The notes: generated by a model from the letters alone, not told the origin. A stretch of DNA of 64,000 bases from Rhizobium etli 8C-3 (GCF_001908375.1 NZ_CP017242.1:366632-430631); one strand, 5' to 3'. Numbered from the stretch's first letter, positions 41,023-52,398 are shown. Translations and numbers: made by a program.

Positions 41023-44000
41023 GTGGCCGTCCCTCACTTCTCCGTCAGCGTCGTCGCCCGTGGCTCCGGCCGCAGCGCCGTCCTGTCGGCGGCCTACCGG
41101 CACTGCGCTAAGATGGAGTTCGAGCGGGAAGCCCGGACGATCGACTACACGCGAAAGCAGGGGCTCCTGCATGAGGAGTTCGTGATCCCTGCCGACGCGC
41201 CGGAATGGGTGCGCAGCATGATTGCCGATCGCTCGATCGCCGGCGCATCCGAGGCTTTCTGGAACAAGGTGGAGGTATTCGAAAAGCGCTCCGATGCCCA
41301 GCTTGCCAAGGATGTCACCATCGCGCTGCCAATAGAGCTGACGGCCGCGCAGAACATTGCGCTCGTCCGGGATTTCGTGGAGCGGCACATCACCGCGAAG
41401 GGCATGGTCGCCGACTGGGTCTATCACGACGCCCCAGGCAATCCGCATGTGCATCTGATGACGACATTGCGGCCGCTCACCGAAGACGGCTTCGGCTCGA
41501 AGAAGGTCGCGGTTCTCGCCCCGGACGGCAAGCCGATCCGCAATGACGCCGGCAAGATCGTCTATGAGCTATGGGCCGGCAGCACTGAGGATTTCAATGC
41601 GTTTCGCGACGGCTGGTTTGCCTGCCAGAACAAACATCTGGCGCTTGCTGGCTTGGATGTCCGGATCGATGGTCGTTCCTTCGAAAAGCAAGGTATTGAC
41701 CTCGTGCCAACCATTCACCTCGGCGCCGGCGCCAAAGCCATCGAGCGCAAGGCCGAGAAGTCCGATCGGACGCAGGAGACCTCGGCGAGCAAGCTCGAAC
41801 GCGTCGAGCTTCAGGAGCAGCGCCGCAGCGAGAATGCGCGGCGCATCCAGCGCCGTCCGGAGATCGTGCTTGACCTGATCACCCGGGAGAGGAGCGTCTT
41901 CGACGAACGCGATGTTGCGAAGGTCTTGTATCGCTATATCGACGATGCCGCTCTGTTCCAGAGCCTGATGGCGAGGATCCTGCAGAGCCCGGAGGCCCTC
42001 CGCCTCGAACGCGAGCGGATCAACTTTGCGACTGGTATTCGGACACCCGCCAAGTACACGACGCGGGAGATGATCCGGCTTGAAGTCGAGATGGCCACTC
42101 GCGCGATCTGGCTCTCCGGTCGCGCCTCCCATGGAGTCCGTGAGGCGGTGCTGCAGGCGACCTTTGCGCGTCATTCCCGTCTGTCGGATGAGCAGCGAAC
42201 GGCAATCGAGGATGTAGCCGGGGCCACGCGGATTGCCGCTGTCATCGGCCGCGCCGGCGCCGGCAAGACGACGATGATGAAGGCTGCGCGCGAGGCGTGG
42301 GAAACGGCCGGCTATCGTGTGGTCGGCGGAGCGTTGGCTGGCAAAGCCGCCGAAGGTTTGGAGAAGGAAGCTGGCATCGTTTCCCGCACGCTGTCGTCGT
42401 GGGAGCTTCGCTGGAACCAGGGTCGCAACCAGCTCGACGACAAGACTGTTTTCGTACTCGACGAGGCCGGTATGGTGTCGTCACGGCAGATGGCGCTCTT
42501 CGTCGAAGCCGTCACCAGGGCCGGCGCCAAGCTCGTCCTTGTCGGCGATCCGGAACAGCTTCAACCGATCGAAGCGGGCGCCGCCTTCCGTGCGATCGCC
42601 GATCGCATCGGCTATGCCGAACTCGAGACGATCTATCGTCAGCGCCAGCAATGGATGCGCGACGCCTCGCTCGATCTCGCTCGTGGCAATGTCCGCAAGG
42701 CTGTCGATGCCTACACCGCCCATGGTCGAATGATTGGTTTGAGACTGAAGGACGAGGCCGTCGAAAGCCTGATCGCAGCTTGGGATCGGGACTACGACCC
42801 TTCGAAGACCAGCCTGATCCTCGCACACCTTCGCCGCGACGTCCGAAAGCTCAACGATATGGCCCGCGCCAAGCTGGTCGAGCGCGGCGTCGTCGCAGAC
42901 GGATTTGCGTTCAAGACAGAGGACGGAACCCGCATGTTCGCGACCGGCGACCAGATCGTGTTCCTCAAGAACGAGGGTAGCCTTGGCGTCAAGAACGGCA
43001 TGCTCGCAAAGGTGCTTGAAGCCGCACCTGGCCGGGTCGTTGCGGAGATTGGTGACGGCGAGAACCGCCGTCAGGTTACGATCGAGCAGCGCTTCTACAA
43101 CAATCTCGATCACGGCTATGCGACGACGATCCACAAGAGCCAGGGCGCGACAGTCGATCGGGTGAAGGTGCTTGCTTCCCTCTCGTTGGACAGGCATCTC
43201 ACCTATGTAGCCATGACGCGCCATCGTGAGGATCTCGCAGTCTACTACGGCAGTCGCTCCTTCGCGAAATCCGGCGGCCTCATCCCGATCCTGTCGCGCC
43301 GAAACGCCAAGGAAACCAGCCTCGACTACGAGAAGAGCGCTCTCTATCGCCAGGCGTTGCGCTTTGCTGAGGCCCGCGGCCTGCACCTCATGAACGTCGC
43401 CCGCACGATCGCACACGATCGCCTCCAATGGGCCGTCCGGCAGAAACAGAAACTCGCCGACCTCGGCGCCCGTCTCGCCGCCATCGGTGCGGCGCTCGGA
43501 CTGGTCCGCGGCAGCAACAAGCAATCCATCCCGGGCACAATCAAGGAGGCCAAGCCCATGGTATCAGGCATCACCACCTTTCCGAAATCGCTCGACCAGG
43601 CTGTCGAAGACAAGCTCGCCGCCGATCCCGGTCTGAAGAAGCAATGGGAGGATGTGTCGACCCGTTTCCAGCTCGTCTACGCGCAACCGGAAGCCGCTTT
43701 CAAGGCGATCAATGTCGACGCCATGGTCAAGGACCAATCGATCGCGCAATCCACCCTCGCGAAGGTCGCCGGCGCCCCCGAGAGCTTCGGCGCCCTCAAG
43801 GGCAAGACCGGCCTTCTTGCCAGCCGCGCCGACAGGCAGGGCCGGGAAAAAGCCATCGCCAATGTACCGGCGCTCGCCCGGAACCTGGAACGCTATTTTC
43901 GTGAGCGGGCCGAGGCTGAGTTGAAACATGAGGCGGAGGAGCGTGCCGTCCGACTGAAGGTATCGGTCGACATCCCGGCACTCTCTCCAGCGGCCAGGCA

Positions 44001-44349
44001 AACACTCGAGCGTGTCCGTGATGCCATCGATCGCAACGATCTTCCGGCCGGTCTCGAATACGCGCTGGCCGACAAGATGGTCAAAGCGGAATTGGAGGGT
44101 TTCGCCAAGGCTGTGTCCGAGCGCTTCGGGGAACGGACCTTCATGCCTCTCGCCGCGAAAGACACTGATGGCAAGACCTTCGAGACCATCACGGCAGGCA
44201 TGACGGCGGGCCAAAAGGCGGAGGTCCAGTCCGCTTGGAATTCCATGCGGACGGTCCAGCAACTTACTGCTCATGAACGAACGACAGAAGCTCTCAAGCA
44301 GGCTGAGACGTTGCGTCAGACGAAGAGCCAAGGGCTCTCGTTGAAATGA
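41023..44349 (+). CDS. traA: TraA relaxase-helicase (1108 aa)
   Basis: Conjugative DNA strand transferase of the MOBQ family. The N-terminal MobA/MobL relaxase domain (about 1-230) has [20 protein letters not shown] and the metal-binding HxH in [16 protein letters not shown]. The central RecD/TraI-like helicase has Walker [17 protein letters not shown], Walker [15 protein letters not shown] and [15 protein letters not shown]. The C-terminal part (about 830-1108) is charged and helical. The start is GTG 41023, preceded by GGGAAAGAAC. Its stop overlaps the traF ATG. First gene of traAFBH. Confidence 0.95.
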   Translation: MAVPHFSVSVVARGSGRSAVLSAAYRHCAKMEFEREARTIDYTRKQGLLHEEFVIPADAPEWVRSMIADRSIAGASEAFWNKVEVFEKRSDAQLAKDVTIALPIELTAAQNIALVRDFVERHITAKGMVADWVYHDAPGNPHVHLMTTLRPLTEDGFGSKKVAVLAPDGKPIRNDAGKIVYELWAGSTEDFNAFRDGWFACQNKHLALAGLDVRIDGRSFEKQGIDLVPTIHLGAGAKAIERKAEKSDRTQETSASKLERVELQEQRRSENARRIQRRPEIVLDLITRERSVFDERDVAKVLYRYIDDAALFQSLMARILQSPEALRLERERINFATGIRTPAKYTTREMIRLEVEMATRAIWLSGRASHGVREAVLQATFARHSRLSDEQRTAIEDVAGATRIAAVIGRAGAGKTTMMKAAREAWETAGYRVVGGALAGKAAEGLEKEAGIVSRTLSSWELRWNQGRNQLDDKTVFVLDEAGMVSSRQMALFVEAVTRAGAKLVLVGDPEQLQPIEAGAAFRAIADRIGYAELETIYRQRQQWMRDASLDLARGNVRKAVDAYTAHGRMIGLRLKDEAVESLIAAWDRDYDPSKTSLILAHLRRDVRKLNDMARAKLVERGVVADGFAFKTEDGTRMFATGDQIVFLKNEGSLGVKNGMLAKVLEAAPGRVVAEIGDGENRRQVTIEQRFYNNLDHGYATTIHKSQGATVDRVKVLASLSLDRHLTYVAMTRHREDLAVYYGSRSFAKSGGLIPILSRRNAKETSLDYEKSALYRQALRFAEARGLHLMNVARTIAHDRLQWAVRQKQKLADLGARLAAIGAALGLVRGSNKQSIPGTIKEAKPMVSGITTFPKSLDQAVEDKLAADPGLKKQWEDVSTRFQLVYAQPEAAFKAINVDAMVKDQSIAQSTLAKVAGAPESFGALKGKTGLLASRADRQGREKAIANVPALARNLERYFRERAEAELKHEAEERAVRLKVSVDIPALSPAARQTLERVRDAIDRNDLPAGLEYALADKMVKAELEGFAKAVSERFGERTFMPLAAKDTDGKTFETITAGMTAGQKAEVQSAWNSMRTVQQLTAHERTTEALKQAETLRQTKSQGLSLK

Positions 44350-44912
44350 CGGCGGGAGCTGGAACGCGCCAGGCGATGACCGCGCAACAACGACGAGCGG
44401 CTGGGATCATTTTGGTGGCCGCATTAGTCGCCATACTGGCGATCGGCACCGCCCTAGCCGGCGGTTACCGCATCAATCTGACACCGAGCGAGCCACTCGG
44501 CCTCTGGCGTATTGTTCCGCTCTATCGTCACGTTGCTGTCAATGACCTGGTGTTCATCTGCCCACCGCCAACCGCGCAAATGCAAGAAGCACGAGCGCGC
44601 GGCTATCTCCGTTCCGGTTCCTGCCCGGGCGGCGTCGCGCCGCTGATCAAGACGGTGATCGCGGTCGCCGGACAGCAGGTCGAAATCGGCGCCAGCGTGA
44701 GCGTGGAGGGGCGGGTGGTTTCCTCTTCCAATCTCGCAACGCGAGACGGAAGCGATCGGCCGTTGGCGCCGTTTATGAGCGGCGTTGTACCGCCAGAATA
44801 TGTCTTCCTGCATTCCTCATTCCCCAGCTCCTACGATTCCCGATACTTCGGCCCGGTGCCTGCTTCGGGCATTCTCGGCCTGGCGCAGGAGGTCCTCACG
44901 TATGCGCCGTGA
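44346..44912 (+). CDS. traF: TraF, signal-peptidase-like pilin maturation protease (188 aa)
   Basis: S26-family protein with one N-terminal membrane segment ([20 protein letters not shown]). The catalytic Ser lies in [15 protein letters not shown] and the Lys in [12 protein letters not shown], followed by [11 protein letters not shown]. In RP4 and Ti systems TraF processes and cyclises the TrbC pilin in the periplasm. It overlaps traA by 4 bp and traB by 11 bp. Confidence 0.93.
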   Translation: MTAGAGTRQAMTAQQRRAAGIILVAALVAILAIGTALAGGYRINLTPSEPLGLWRIVPLYRHVAVNDLVFICPPPTAQMQEARARGYLRSGSCPGGVAPLIKTVIAVAGQQVEIGASVSVEGRVVSSSNLATRDGSDRPLAPFMSGVVPPEYVFLHSSFPSSYDSRYFGPVPASGILGLAQEVLTYAP

Positions 44913-46065
44913 GTACATTCGATCGGCGTTACTGATATCCGCTTCGATCGCGATCGGCGTGGTGGGGTGGAGCGGCCATGTGGCTCTATTGCCGGTCGCG
45001 ACGGGGTTTCCCGTCCTTTGGTCGCTGACGCGGACGAGATTGCTGGCGGCGCTTGTCTCGGCCGGATACTTCCTGGCCGCATCACGGGGGCTGCCGCAAG
45101 GTGTGGCCGCCTTTTATTCGTCGGATATCTGGCCGGGCTTGCTGCTCTGGTTTTGTGCGTCCACGAGCTTTGTCATCGTGCATGCCATCCTCTGGACGAC
45201 GAACGCTTGCACTCGTCCGTTCCGCTATCTCCTTGCGGCCGTCATCATGGCCATGCCGCCGTTCGGCATTACGGGCTGGGCGCATCCCGTCACAGCCGCC
45301 GGTATTGTGTTTCCAGGATGGGGATGGTGGGGACTGGGCTTGATCACAGCTGGCCTTGCGGGCCTCGTAACCCGCATTTGGCCAGCTGTCGCCATCGCCT
45401 TGACTGGCTTTTGGCTGTGGTCCGCCGCTACCTGGACCGACCCGAAACTACCGGAAGCCCGGCGCGGCGTCGATCTGGAGTTGGGCGCTTCGCTCGGCCG
45501 TGACGCCGGTCTTCACCGCCAGCGTGACCTGATCGCAGCGGTGCGTGGCGCGGCCAGTGATGGCGCTCGCTATGTGGTGTTACCGGAAAGCGCGCTCGGC
45601 TTCTGGACGCCGACTGTGGAGCGTCTATGGACAGGCGCACTCGCCGATAGCGATGCCACAGTCATCGCCGGCGCCGCAACGGTCGATGCCTCGGGTTACG
45701 ACAATGTCCTCGTGACGATCGATCGCCAGGGCGCTCGCATCCTTTATCGCGAACGCATGCCGGTTCCCGGCTCGATGTGGCAGCCGTGGCGATCGTTGTT
45801 CGGGGAGAGCGGCGGCGCGAAGGCGGATTTTTTCGCAAACCCGGTCGTTTCCATCGGTACCAGCCGGGCAGCACCACTGATTTGCTATGAGCAACTGATC
45901 GTTTGGCCGGTCCTCCAGTCCATGCTTCACGATCCGGATCTTATCCTTGCCGTCGGAAACGGTTGGTGGACCGAAGGCACATCCGTCGTCTCCATCCAAC
46001 GAGCCGCTACCAACGCATGGGCAAAGCTCTTCGCTAAACCGCTTGTCATTGCCTTCAACACCTGA
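44902..46065 (+). CDS. traB: TraB conjugal transfer membrane protein (387 aa)
   Basis: The start is ATG 44902, with AGGAGGTC upstream; it overlaps traF. Several membrane segments fill the first ~180 residues. A nitrilase/apolipoprotein-N-acyltransferase-like domain follows with [11 protein letters not shown] (Glu) and [11 protein letters not shown] (Cys). At the position of the usual catalytic Lys the sequence reads [16 protein letters not shown], with no Lys, so catalytic activity is doubtful. TraB raises Ti-plasmid transfer efficiency and is not essential. Confidence 0.9.
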   Translation: MRREYIRSALLISASIAIGVVGWSGHVALLPVATGFPVLWSLTRTRLLAALVSAGYFLAASRGLPQGVAAFYSSDIWPGLLLWFCASTSFVIVHAILWTTNACTRPFRYLLAAVIMAMPPFGITGWAHPVTAAGIVFPGWGWWGLGLITAGLAGLVTRIWPAVAIALTGFWLWSAATWTDPKLPEARRGVDLELGASLGRDAGLHRQRDLIAAVRGAASDGARYVVLPESALGFWTPTVERLWTGALADSDATVIAGAATVDASGYDNVLVTIDRQGARILYRERMPVPGSMWQPWRSLFGESGGAKADFFANPVVSIGTSRAAPLICYEQLIVWPVLQSMLHDPDLILAVGNGWWTEGTSVVSIQRAATNAWAKLFAKPLVIAFNT

Positions 46066-46081
46066 GCGCCAAGGAGACACC

Positions 46082-46696
46082 ATGCTCGACGCCGCCCTAA
46101 TAAAAGATTGCGCCGACCCTTCCCTCAAGCCCGCTATCGTCGAGCAGTTCGTGGCGGCTGCGGGCTCCGCCGATCCTCTCGCCGTCACCGTCAAATCGGG
46201 CGCCCGATTGATCCTCGTGCCGAAACCCAGAACGGCGGACGAGGCGATGGCGATCGTGCGGCAATATGCTGGTCAGGCCGTCGTACGCGTCGGCCTGACA
46301 CAGTTTCCCGCAGGCGTTGGCGTCAAGGAACCGGCGGATCTGAAACCCGACCTTGTCGATGCCTGCCAAAACCTTCGCAAAGGCACGGCGATGTTCGCCA
46401 AGGTGCTGAGGATCGTCGCCAAGTGGTACGGCAACCCAACGAGCAAAGACGTCTTTCCGCAGATTTTCGAGGACGCGGTCTACGCCTGGAAGACCGGCGA
46501 GTTCGAGGGAGCGAGCGTGTTTCAAGCTCCTGATCCGGGACGAAGCGTGGCCGCAGACAGTGTGGCGCCCTCAGATGAGGACGAAGCAAACAGCCACAGC
46601 AATCCGGAGGGTGCGAAGATTCAAAACCCCGAACAAAGCCCCAGCGTTGGAACGGCAGAGATACGCATCGACCTGTCGAGGATCGGAGCAAAATGA
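46082..46696 (+). CDS. traH: conjugal transfer protein TraH (204 aa)
   Basis: ATG 46082 follows AAGGAGACACC. MLDAALIKDCADPSLKPAIV, LILVPKPRTADEAMAIVRQY and the core YGNPTSKDVFPQIFEDAVYA match rhizobial TraH, last gene of traAFBH. The core resembles soluble lytic-transglycosylase-associated TrbN/TraH sequences (PLAVTVKSGARLI). The acidic, low-complexity tail (about 155-204) is unlike the core. Its precise role is unknown. Confidence 0.85.
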   Translation: MLDAALIKDCADPSLKPAIVEQFVAAAGSADPLAVTVKSGARLILVPKPRTADEAMAIVRQYAGQAVVRVGLTQFPAGVGVKEPADLKPDLVDACQNLRKGTAMFAKVLRIVAKWYGNPTSKDVFPQIFEDAVYAWKTGEFEGASVFQAPDPGRSVAADSVAPSDEDEANSHSNPEGAKIQNPEQSPSVGTAEIRIDLSRIGAK

Positions 46697-47040
46697 TCCT
46701 TCGCGATACCGCTTGACACCAGGCAGCGAGAAGCTAGATGAGCCGCAGTCCGCGGCAGCGTGGCGTGGCGCAGCGATGACACGCAAAATCCCTCATGCCG
46801 ATCTAGCACAACTCGGTTTCGATCTGTTTTTCGCCGACGCAAGACTCTCGGCAAAGCCGATTCATTCGAGATGCCCACAGTCAACCGCCCGCCATGCTGG
46901 CGGCAGACATGATACTGTTATGGCTTAGTGCGCAAATAAACTCATTGAGGGCCAACCCAGTATGCTCTCCGAGACGGATACGCCGGGCTATGCAGTACCC
47001 ATGCCGACGATTGCGACAACCCATCCCCTTCTCCGAAATA
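46697..47040. other. intergenic region after traH
   Basis: No convincing gene. A 50-codon frame from ATG 46776 (MTRKIPHADLAQLGFDLFFA) has no ribosome binding site and loses natural composition after about 27 residues, so it may be a gene relic. The right end adjoins the operator of the toxin-antitoxin operon. Confidence 0.4.
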
Positions 47041-47057
47041 GATACACATTGTGTATC
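47041..47057. promoter_or_regulatory. operator palindrome of the tacAT operon
   Basis: GATACACATTGTGTATC is a perfect dyad (GATACACA / TGTGTATC around one base), 36 bp upstream of the antitoxin ATG. Ribbon-helix-helix antitoxins such as TacA normally bind such sites to repress their own operon. Confidence 0.75.
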
Positions 47058-47092
47058 TCGATGTGTTAGAATGGCTGCGGAAGGATATAACT

Positions 47093-47377
47093 ATGTCAAC
47101 AAAATCCGCCTCAGAAACCAGTACGCACCCGGTCAACTTGAGGGTACGTGACGATGTGCGCGTTTTGATCGACCGCGCCGCCAAAGCGCACGGTAAAACG
47201 CGCTCGGACTTCATGATCGACGCGGCTCGCCGCGCTGCCGAAGACGCCTTGCTTGATCAGACCCTCGTTCAGGTCGATCCCGAGAGCTATAAGCATTATC
47301 TGGCCGTCCTTGACCAGCCGCCCAGCGGTGAGGGTTTTGAGCGGCTTATGAGCGCGCCAAAACCCTGGCAGGCATAA
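47093..47377 (+). CDS. tacA: TacA-type antitoxin, DUF1778 (94 aa)
   Basis: The N-terminal ribbon-helix-helix (VNLRVRDDVRVLIDRAAKAH) binds DNA, and GKTRSDFMIDAARRAAEDAL matches DUF1778. The C-terminal part (FERLMSAPKPWQA) is the usual toxin-wrapping tail. It pairs with the GNAT toxin downstream, whose ATG shares the last base of this stop codon. It should neutralise TacT and repress transcription. Confidence 0.88.
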   Translation: MSTKSASETSTHPVNLRVRDDVRVLIDRAAKAHGKTRSDFMIDAARRAAEDALLDQTLVQVDPESYKHYLAVLDQPPSGEGFERLMSAPKPWQA

Positions 47378-47865
47378 TGCTTTCCGCCCCAACGCTTCTG
47401 GGCGAAGCGCATGAACTCGACCTGTTCGATAGCGGCCATGACAGCCTCGATGAATGGCTACGCCGCCGTGCCCGAAGCAATCAGGTCAGCGGCGCATCCC
47501 GGACTTACGTCGTTTGCGAAGGCGCAAGAGTGGTCGGATATTATTGTCTGTCCTCCGGCGCGCTCGCCGTGGCGCATGCACCGGGCGCTATCAGACGCAA
47601 CATGCCGGACCCGATTCCTATGGCTGTGCTCGGAAGGCTGGCGATCGATCGAAGCTGGCAGGGCAAGGGCCTTGGCGCCGCCTTGTTGCAAGATGCCGTG
47701 ATGCGGGTGGGGCAAGCCGCGCACATCATGGGCATTCGCGGGCTTCTTGTTCATGCGATTTCTGACGAAGCTAAGGCGTTCTATGAGCACTACGGTTTCT
47801 CAGCGTCGCCGACAAATCCGATGACACTGATCATGTCGCTCAAGTCTCTCGCAAAAACAGACTGA
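47377..47865 (+). CDS. tacT: TacT-type GNAT toxin (162 aa)
   Basis: Acetyltransferase toxin: FDSGHDSLDEWLRRRARSNQ, SRTYVVCEGARVVGYYCLSS, VLGRLAIDRSWQGKGLGAAL (acetyl-CoA loop QGKGLG) and FYEHYGF with the catalytic Tyr. Family members acetylate aminoacyl-tRNA and block translation. Directly downstream of tacA. On a plasmid the pair would favour stable inheritance. Confidence 0.88.
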   Translation: MLSAPTLLGEAHELDLFDSGHDSLDEWLRRRARSNQVSGASRTYVVCEGARVVGYYCLSSGALAVAHAPGAIRRNMPDPIPMAVLGRLAIDRSWQGKGLGAALLQDAVMRVGQAAHIMGIRGLLVHAISDEAKAFYEHYGFSASPTNPMTLIMSLKSLAKTD

Positions 47866-48044
47866 GGTGCCCTTTATCAGGTCTTGGTCCTGCAGGCTGA
47901 TGAGCTTGAGGAGTATGACAATGTCTTGGCTTTTCATTTCAAGTGTCCGCTGTCCTAGGAGGACAGCGCGCCACACTCCACGCAGTTTCTCAAAACCAAT
48001 GAAAAGCTGAGCGCCGCTACTAAACCTCGGACTGCGATGGGCCG

Positions 48045-48257
48045 TCATCCGGATTTCGTCAAAAGCTCGGCTGGGTCGACACCCAGCGCCTCGGCGATCT
48101 GGCCGAGGACCGTGACGCTGGCCGAAACATCGGCGCGCTCAATCGCCCCGATATAGCGCGCGCTCAGGCTCGACCGGTCCGCCAGTTCTTCCTGCGTCAG
48201 TTGCTTGCCATGACGTATCCGACGCAGATTGATCGCCATGACCTCCTTGAGATCCAT
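48045..48257 (-). CDS. XRE-family HTH regulator (70 aa)
   Basis: Start ATG 48257 gives MDLKEVMAINLRRIRHGKQL. The single XRE domain reads LTQEELADRSSLSARYIGAI, then ERADVSASVTVLGQIAEALG. Two tandem dyads (48279-48307) lie just upstream of its start and probably bind it. It lies between the toxin-antitoxin pair and traM, so it might influence transfer, as PraR-like regulators do. Its own dyads suggest mainly autoregulation. Confidence 0.8.
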   Translation of the reverse strand: MDLKEVMAINLRRIRHGKQLTQEELADRSSLSARYIGAIERADVSASVTVLGQIAEALGVDPAELLTKSG

Positions 48258-48278
48258 GACGCGAGCGGAGCCTGAATA

Positions 48279-48307
48279 GGAATGATCGTTCCAGGAACGA
48301 TAGTTCC
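48279..48307. promoter_or_regulatory. tandem dyads upstream of the XRE gene
   Basis: GGAATGATCGTTCC (48279-48292) and GGAACGATAGTTCC (48294-48307) are 14-bp near-palindromes 15 bp apart, 22 bp from the XRE start codon. This is the spacing of operators bound by two repressor dimers on nearby helix faces. Confidence 0.65.
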
Positions 48308-48471
48308 GATTCCGCACGGCACGTGATATTGCTCGTCCAGCTGATCATCCACTCCCTTCGGATATAGGCAGCATGATCGTCTGGAAGTCAGGCCGTGCAC
48401 TCATCGCTTAAACCGTATATGCGAGGGCGTTGTTTTCGAGCAATGAGAGAATAAAGTGAGAGGAGAAACGG

Positions 48472-48795
48472 ATGAAGGACGTGGACTCATGCGACGCGAA
48501 CGACAAAAGTGATGTGAGAGAATCTCGCTGCAGTTCGATGCAAAAGTCAGAATTAGAAGCGTTGGCAGTCGCTGCAATCCTCGAACACCGCCGGCTGCTC
48601 GCCGCGGACGAAGCTGTCTATAAAGAGTGGACCCGCGCGACCGCCGTCCCGTCGACTTCAAGTGACGTGCTCAAGAGCCTGCAAGACGAGTATCTCGCGC
48701 GTCAGAAGAAATCCGAAGCTCAGCAGGAAGAGCTTTCGGAAATCATCGATGCGCTTGGCTATGTCCCTGATGTTGCCCTGGATGGCGAAGAATGA
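48472..48795 (+). CDS. traM: TraM, anti-activator of TraR (107 aa)
   Basis: ATG 48472 follows GAGAGGAGAAACGG. The C-terminal helical core ELEALAVAAILEHRRLLAAD, EYLARQKKSEAQQEELSEII and DALGYVPDV resembles TraM of Ti plasmids (which ends in ILGFIPKV). TraM binds TraR and blocks activation until the signal is abundant. It converges with traR, the genes ending 3 bp apart, which is the usual neighbourhood. Confidence 0.85.
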   Translation: MKDVDSCDANDKSDVRESRCSSMQKSELEALAVAAILEHRRLLAADEAVYKEWTRATAVPSTSSDVLKSLQDEYLARQKKSEAQQEELSEIIDALGYVPDVALDGEE

Positions 48796-48798
48796 CGC

Positions 48799-49572
<774 letters not shown>

Positions 49573-49698
49573 TTATGTGATGTGACGTCCGGCCAGATGC
49601 AGCCAGTGAGGCTTCGGGTCGTGACCCATCATACCGCTTTCCCGAGGCTTACCCAGAGTGTTGCACGATAGATTGACTCACGTCTACATGGCATTCAA

Positions 49699-49728
49699 TT
49701 TCTCCGGAAAAAAAGATAGCCGGAGAAA
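49699..49728. terminator. possible hairpin between traR and trbI
   Basis: TTTCTCCGG and CCGGAGAAA form a 9-bp stem around a 12-base A-rich loop, in the gap between trbI (ends 49815) and the traR start. It could end the long traI-trb transcript. No other feature is seen in 49504-49814. Confidence 0.4.
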
Positions 49729-49814
49729 GATCTGCGCCGCCACCTCATCGTAGCCGCATAGCAGGGACTAACCAAACGCGACGAAATAGCGCCGATCTGA
49801 GACTCGTAACCGAG

Positions 49815-51113
49815 CTATCGGCCGCTATAGGAACCCGGGAAAATAATATCCTGATCGACTAAGACGTTGAACTTGTAGCCTGGCCTGATACGGATCGTCG
49901 GCTGCACGTTCAGATTCTTCGAAATCGTTTGTTCCGCGACGCGACCGAAGCTTTCCGCAAAATTCCGCCTCGCGGCATCCGAGGCCGTATCCTGCGTCGC
50001 AAGCGTCGTACTTTCGGGCAACGACATATCGATTCCCGTTCCGATAATCGCCACCAGGGCCGCTGAACCGAAGGTCCGCCAAAGATGACGGTCGACGTTG
50101 TCCTTGAAGCCGCCATAGCCCTCGGCATCCGCGCCGGCCATCCCGCCGATCTGCAGCGTCGAACCGTTCGGGAAAATGAGGTCTGTCCAGACGACGACAA
50201 CCCGTTCCTGGCCAAAGGACACCTTGGAATCGTAGCGGCCGAGCAGCTTTGCGCCCTGCGGGATGAGCAGACGATACCCGGTGGCGCTGTCGTAGACGTT
50301 CTGGCTGATCTGCGCGGTAATGCGTCCCGGCAAGTCAGAAATGAGGCCGGTGATCAAGGTGGCGGGGATGACCGAACCGCGCTTCAATTCGTGGGGCGAC
50401 ATCTGCGGTACGACCTGGTTCGGCAGGTAGCCAAGGTCCTTGATGTCCTGATTGAAGAAATCCTCCTTCGACGTCTGGGCGTTCGGATCGACATTCTCAC
50501 CCATCAAGCCGGATTTCATCGCGGCAGCATAAAGGTCGGATGCATTGTTTATCGGGGCCTTTGTCGTCTGACGGCCAATGCTCGTGGGATCTGAGGCCTT
50601 TTCGGCATCGGACGCGTCGACTTTCAGCGGCGAATCGAGCGCCGTGGCGTGGGCCTGCAGGCGGGCCATCCGCTGGCGCTGGGCCTCGCGGATATACTGC
50701 TCATCCTGCTCTCGCTTCAGGCGCGCTTTCCATTCCTCTTCGGATTCGAGCCTGGTCCGCTGCTCCTGCCCATCTGTGGGCCGTCGTTCAGCGACCGGTT
50801 CTTGCCTCTCGACTTTCTGCTCAGTGACAGGCGTCGGCTGGAAAGCCTCGCGCTCAAGCGGATCCCCGATAATTCCATCCGATATACCGCGTTTGAGTTG
50901 GTCGCCGAAATTTGTCGCTGGGGTATTGGACGCGCTTTCGATGTCGTTGCCACGGTTGAAGGAGAGCCCGCGCCAAGACAGGCCAATCACGACGACACCG
51001 AAGAACAGCACGATGACGATGATGGCAACGATGATCGGCAGGCGATTGAGGCGGCGCATGCCATTCTGATCGTCGGCCTGGTTGGACGCGCCAAGCTGGA
51101 GCGATTGGACCAT
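49815..51113 (-). CDS. trbI: TrbI, mating channel scaffold protein (432 aa)
   Basis: VirB10 homologue. One membrane anchor (LPIIVAIIVIVLFFGVVVIG, about 27-46), a long charged periplasmic linker, then the VirB10/TrbI C-terminal domain: ELKRGSVIPATLITGLISDL, VYDSATGYRLLIPQGAKLLG, RYDSKVSFGQERVVVVWTDL and FNVLVDQDIIFPGSY. It spans the envelope and joins the inner complex to the outer-membrane ring. Last gene of the trb operon. Confidence 0.95.
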   Translation of the reverse strand: MVQSLQLGASNQADDQNGMRRLNRLPIIVAIIVIVLFFGVVVIGLSWRGLSFNRGNDIESASNTPATNFGDQLKRGISDGIIGDPLEREAFQPTPVTEQKVERQEPVAERRPTDGQEQRTRLESEEEWKARLKREQDEQYIREAQRQRMARLQAHATALDSPLKVDASDAEKASDPTSIGRQTTKAPINNASDLYAAAMKSGLMGENVDPNAQTSKEDFFNQDIKDLGYLPNQVVPQMSPHELKRGSVIPATLITGLISDLPGRITAQISQNVYDSATGYRLLIPQGAKLLGRYDSKVSFGQERVVVVWTDLIFPNGSTLQIGGMAGADAEGYGGFKDNVDRHLWRTFGSAALVAIIGTGIDMSLPESTTLATQDTASDAARRNFAESFGRVAEQTISKNLNVQPTIRIRPGYKFNVLVDQDIIFPGSYSGR

Positions 51114-51124
51114 ATTCGTCTCCG

Positions 51125-51568
51125 TCAGTTGCGCTGCATGATCGAAAGCGGACTAGCCGGCACAGCACCCGCCGTAGTCGTCGTATAAGCACGGCTAAGG
51201 GCGATAGATGACGTCGAAAGCCGCGCCAGCACCTGCCCGTCGAAGCCATCGATTGCATAGACAAGCTCGACCAGCTTGATGTCCTTGCCGACTTTGCCGT
51301 CCGTGATCACAGTGTAGCCCCACCCCTTCAGGGCCGCGTCGAGGGCGGTCGCGAACTCGGACGTGTCCTTCTCGATTCTGATCGTCGTTGTGGCACCGGC
51401 CGGGCCGATCTGCTCGGCGAGCCGGCTTGCCATGTCGCCGGCGATGGCGCTTGCGGCCGGCCCGGTGATGGCTACAGGAGTTGAGCTGGTGCTCATTGCA
51501 TCGTCAGAAGTTTGGCAACCGGTAAGCAATGCCGCGGCGATGACAAACGGGAGAAGCTTCCGCATCAT
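51125..51568 (-). CDS. trbH: TrbH lipoprotein (147 aa)
   Basis: The signal peptide ends in the lipobox LLTGC (Cys 18). The rest (ASAIAGDMASRLAEQIGPAG, RAYTTTTAGAVPASPLSIMQ) matches Ti TrbH. It is an outer-membrane-associated component of mating-pair formation, lying one base after trbG. Confidence 0.9.
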   Translation of the reverse strand: MMRKLLPFVIAAALLTGCQTSDDAMSTSSTPVAITGPAASAIAGDMASRLAEQIGPAGATTTIRIEKDTSEFATALDAALKGWGYTVITDGKVGKDIKLVELVYAIDGFDGQVLARLSTSSIALSRAYTTTTAGAVPASPLSIMQRN

Positions 51569-52381
51569 TCAACCTCCCCGCCGGATCGTGATCTTTTGTT
51601 GCCGCCAACCCACCCCGGAAACGAGGATCGCCTTGTCGACCGCATAGTCGACGATCATCATGTCGTTCTTCATGCGATAGTTGACGATGCGGTTTTGGCC
51701 GCCGGAGACGACGAAGAGTACCGGCGCATCCTGACCGGAGATCGCCTTCGAAAACTGGATGTAGGTCTTCGCCCCGTCTGAATAGACACGCTTCGGCTTC
51801 CAGGATGCGCCGCCGCTGATTGAATAGGAAAAGTTCAGTTTGTCCGGCGCCGTGCCGGGAATACCGCCAGTTTCGAGGCGGGCATTGATGTCGGCGAGCT
51901 TGGTCGACACGTCCTCCGGATATTCGAAACCAACGCGCGCCATATACTGGCTCGGATGGGACTTGAGCTGGATATGATAGGTTCGCCGGGAGGTCGTGAC
52001 GACCATCGAGGTGAGAAGGCCCGGTTCGGACGGCTTGACGATCAGATGTATCGCCTGCCCACCTGCCGCCCCGGAGGAAGCAGGCTCCACCTTCCAGCGC
52101 ACGGTGTCACCGACGAGGACATCGCGAACAACCTCGCCGCCCTGCAACTCAATATCGCAAACCTGCAGCGGCGAACAGACGACGGAGGGCTGCGTTTCGC
52201 CAAATAGGAAGATGACCTTTCCGTCCGGCCCCATTGTCACCAGCCCCGGCGTGCCGCGCCATTTGCCCGAGATGTTGGTTCCCTTCACCTCGTTCCTCGT
52301 CATGCTTTGCGCCTGCGCGCCCCCGGCAAGCAAAAGTCCGGCTATGCAGCCGGCGGCTGCGATCAATCCCGTTTTTTTCAT
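51569..52381 (-). CDS. trbG: TrbG, outer-membrane channel protein (270 aa)
   Basis: VirB9 homologue with an N-terminal signal peptide ([20 protein letters not shown]). Conserved blocks include [47 protein letters not shown] and [20 protein letters not shown]. It forms the outer ring together with TrbI and TrbH. Confidence 0.95.
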   Translation of the reverse strand: MKKTGLIAAAGCIAGLLLAGGAQAQSMTRNEVKGTNISGKWRGTPGLVTMGPDGKVIFLFGETQPSVVCSPLQVCDIELQGGEVVRDVLVGDTVRWKVEPASSGAAGGQAIHLIVKPSEPGLLTSMVVTTSRRTYHIQLKSHPSQYMARVGFEYPEDVSTKLADINARLETGGIPGTAPDKLNFSYSISGGASWKPKRVYSDGAKTYIQFSKAISGQDAPVLFVVSGGQNRIVNYRMKNDMMIVDYAVDKAILVSGVGWRQQKITIRRGG

Positions 52382-52398
52382 TGAAAGAATCCCTGCCC

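Noticed and set aside
42481..43524. 347-codon minus-strand ORF inside traA
   Set aside because: Antisense shadow of the strongly conserved traA reading frame.
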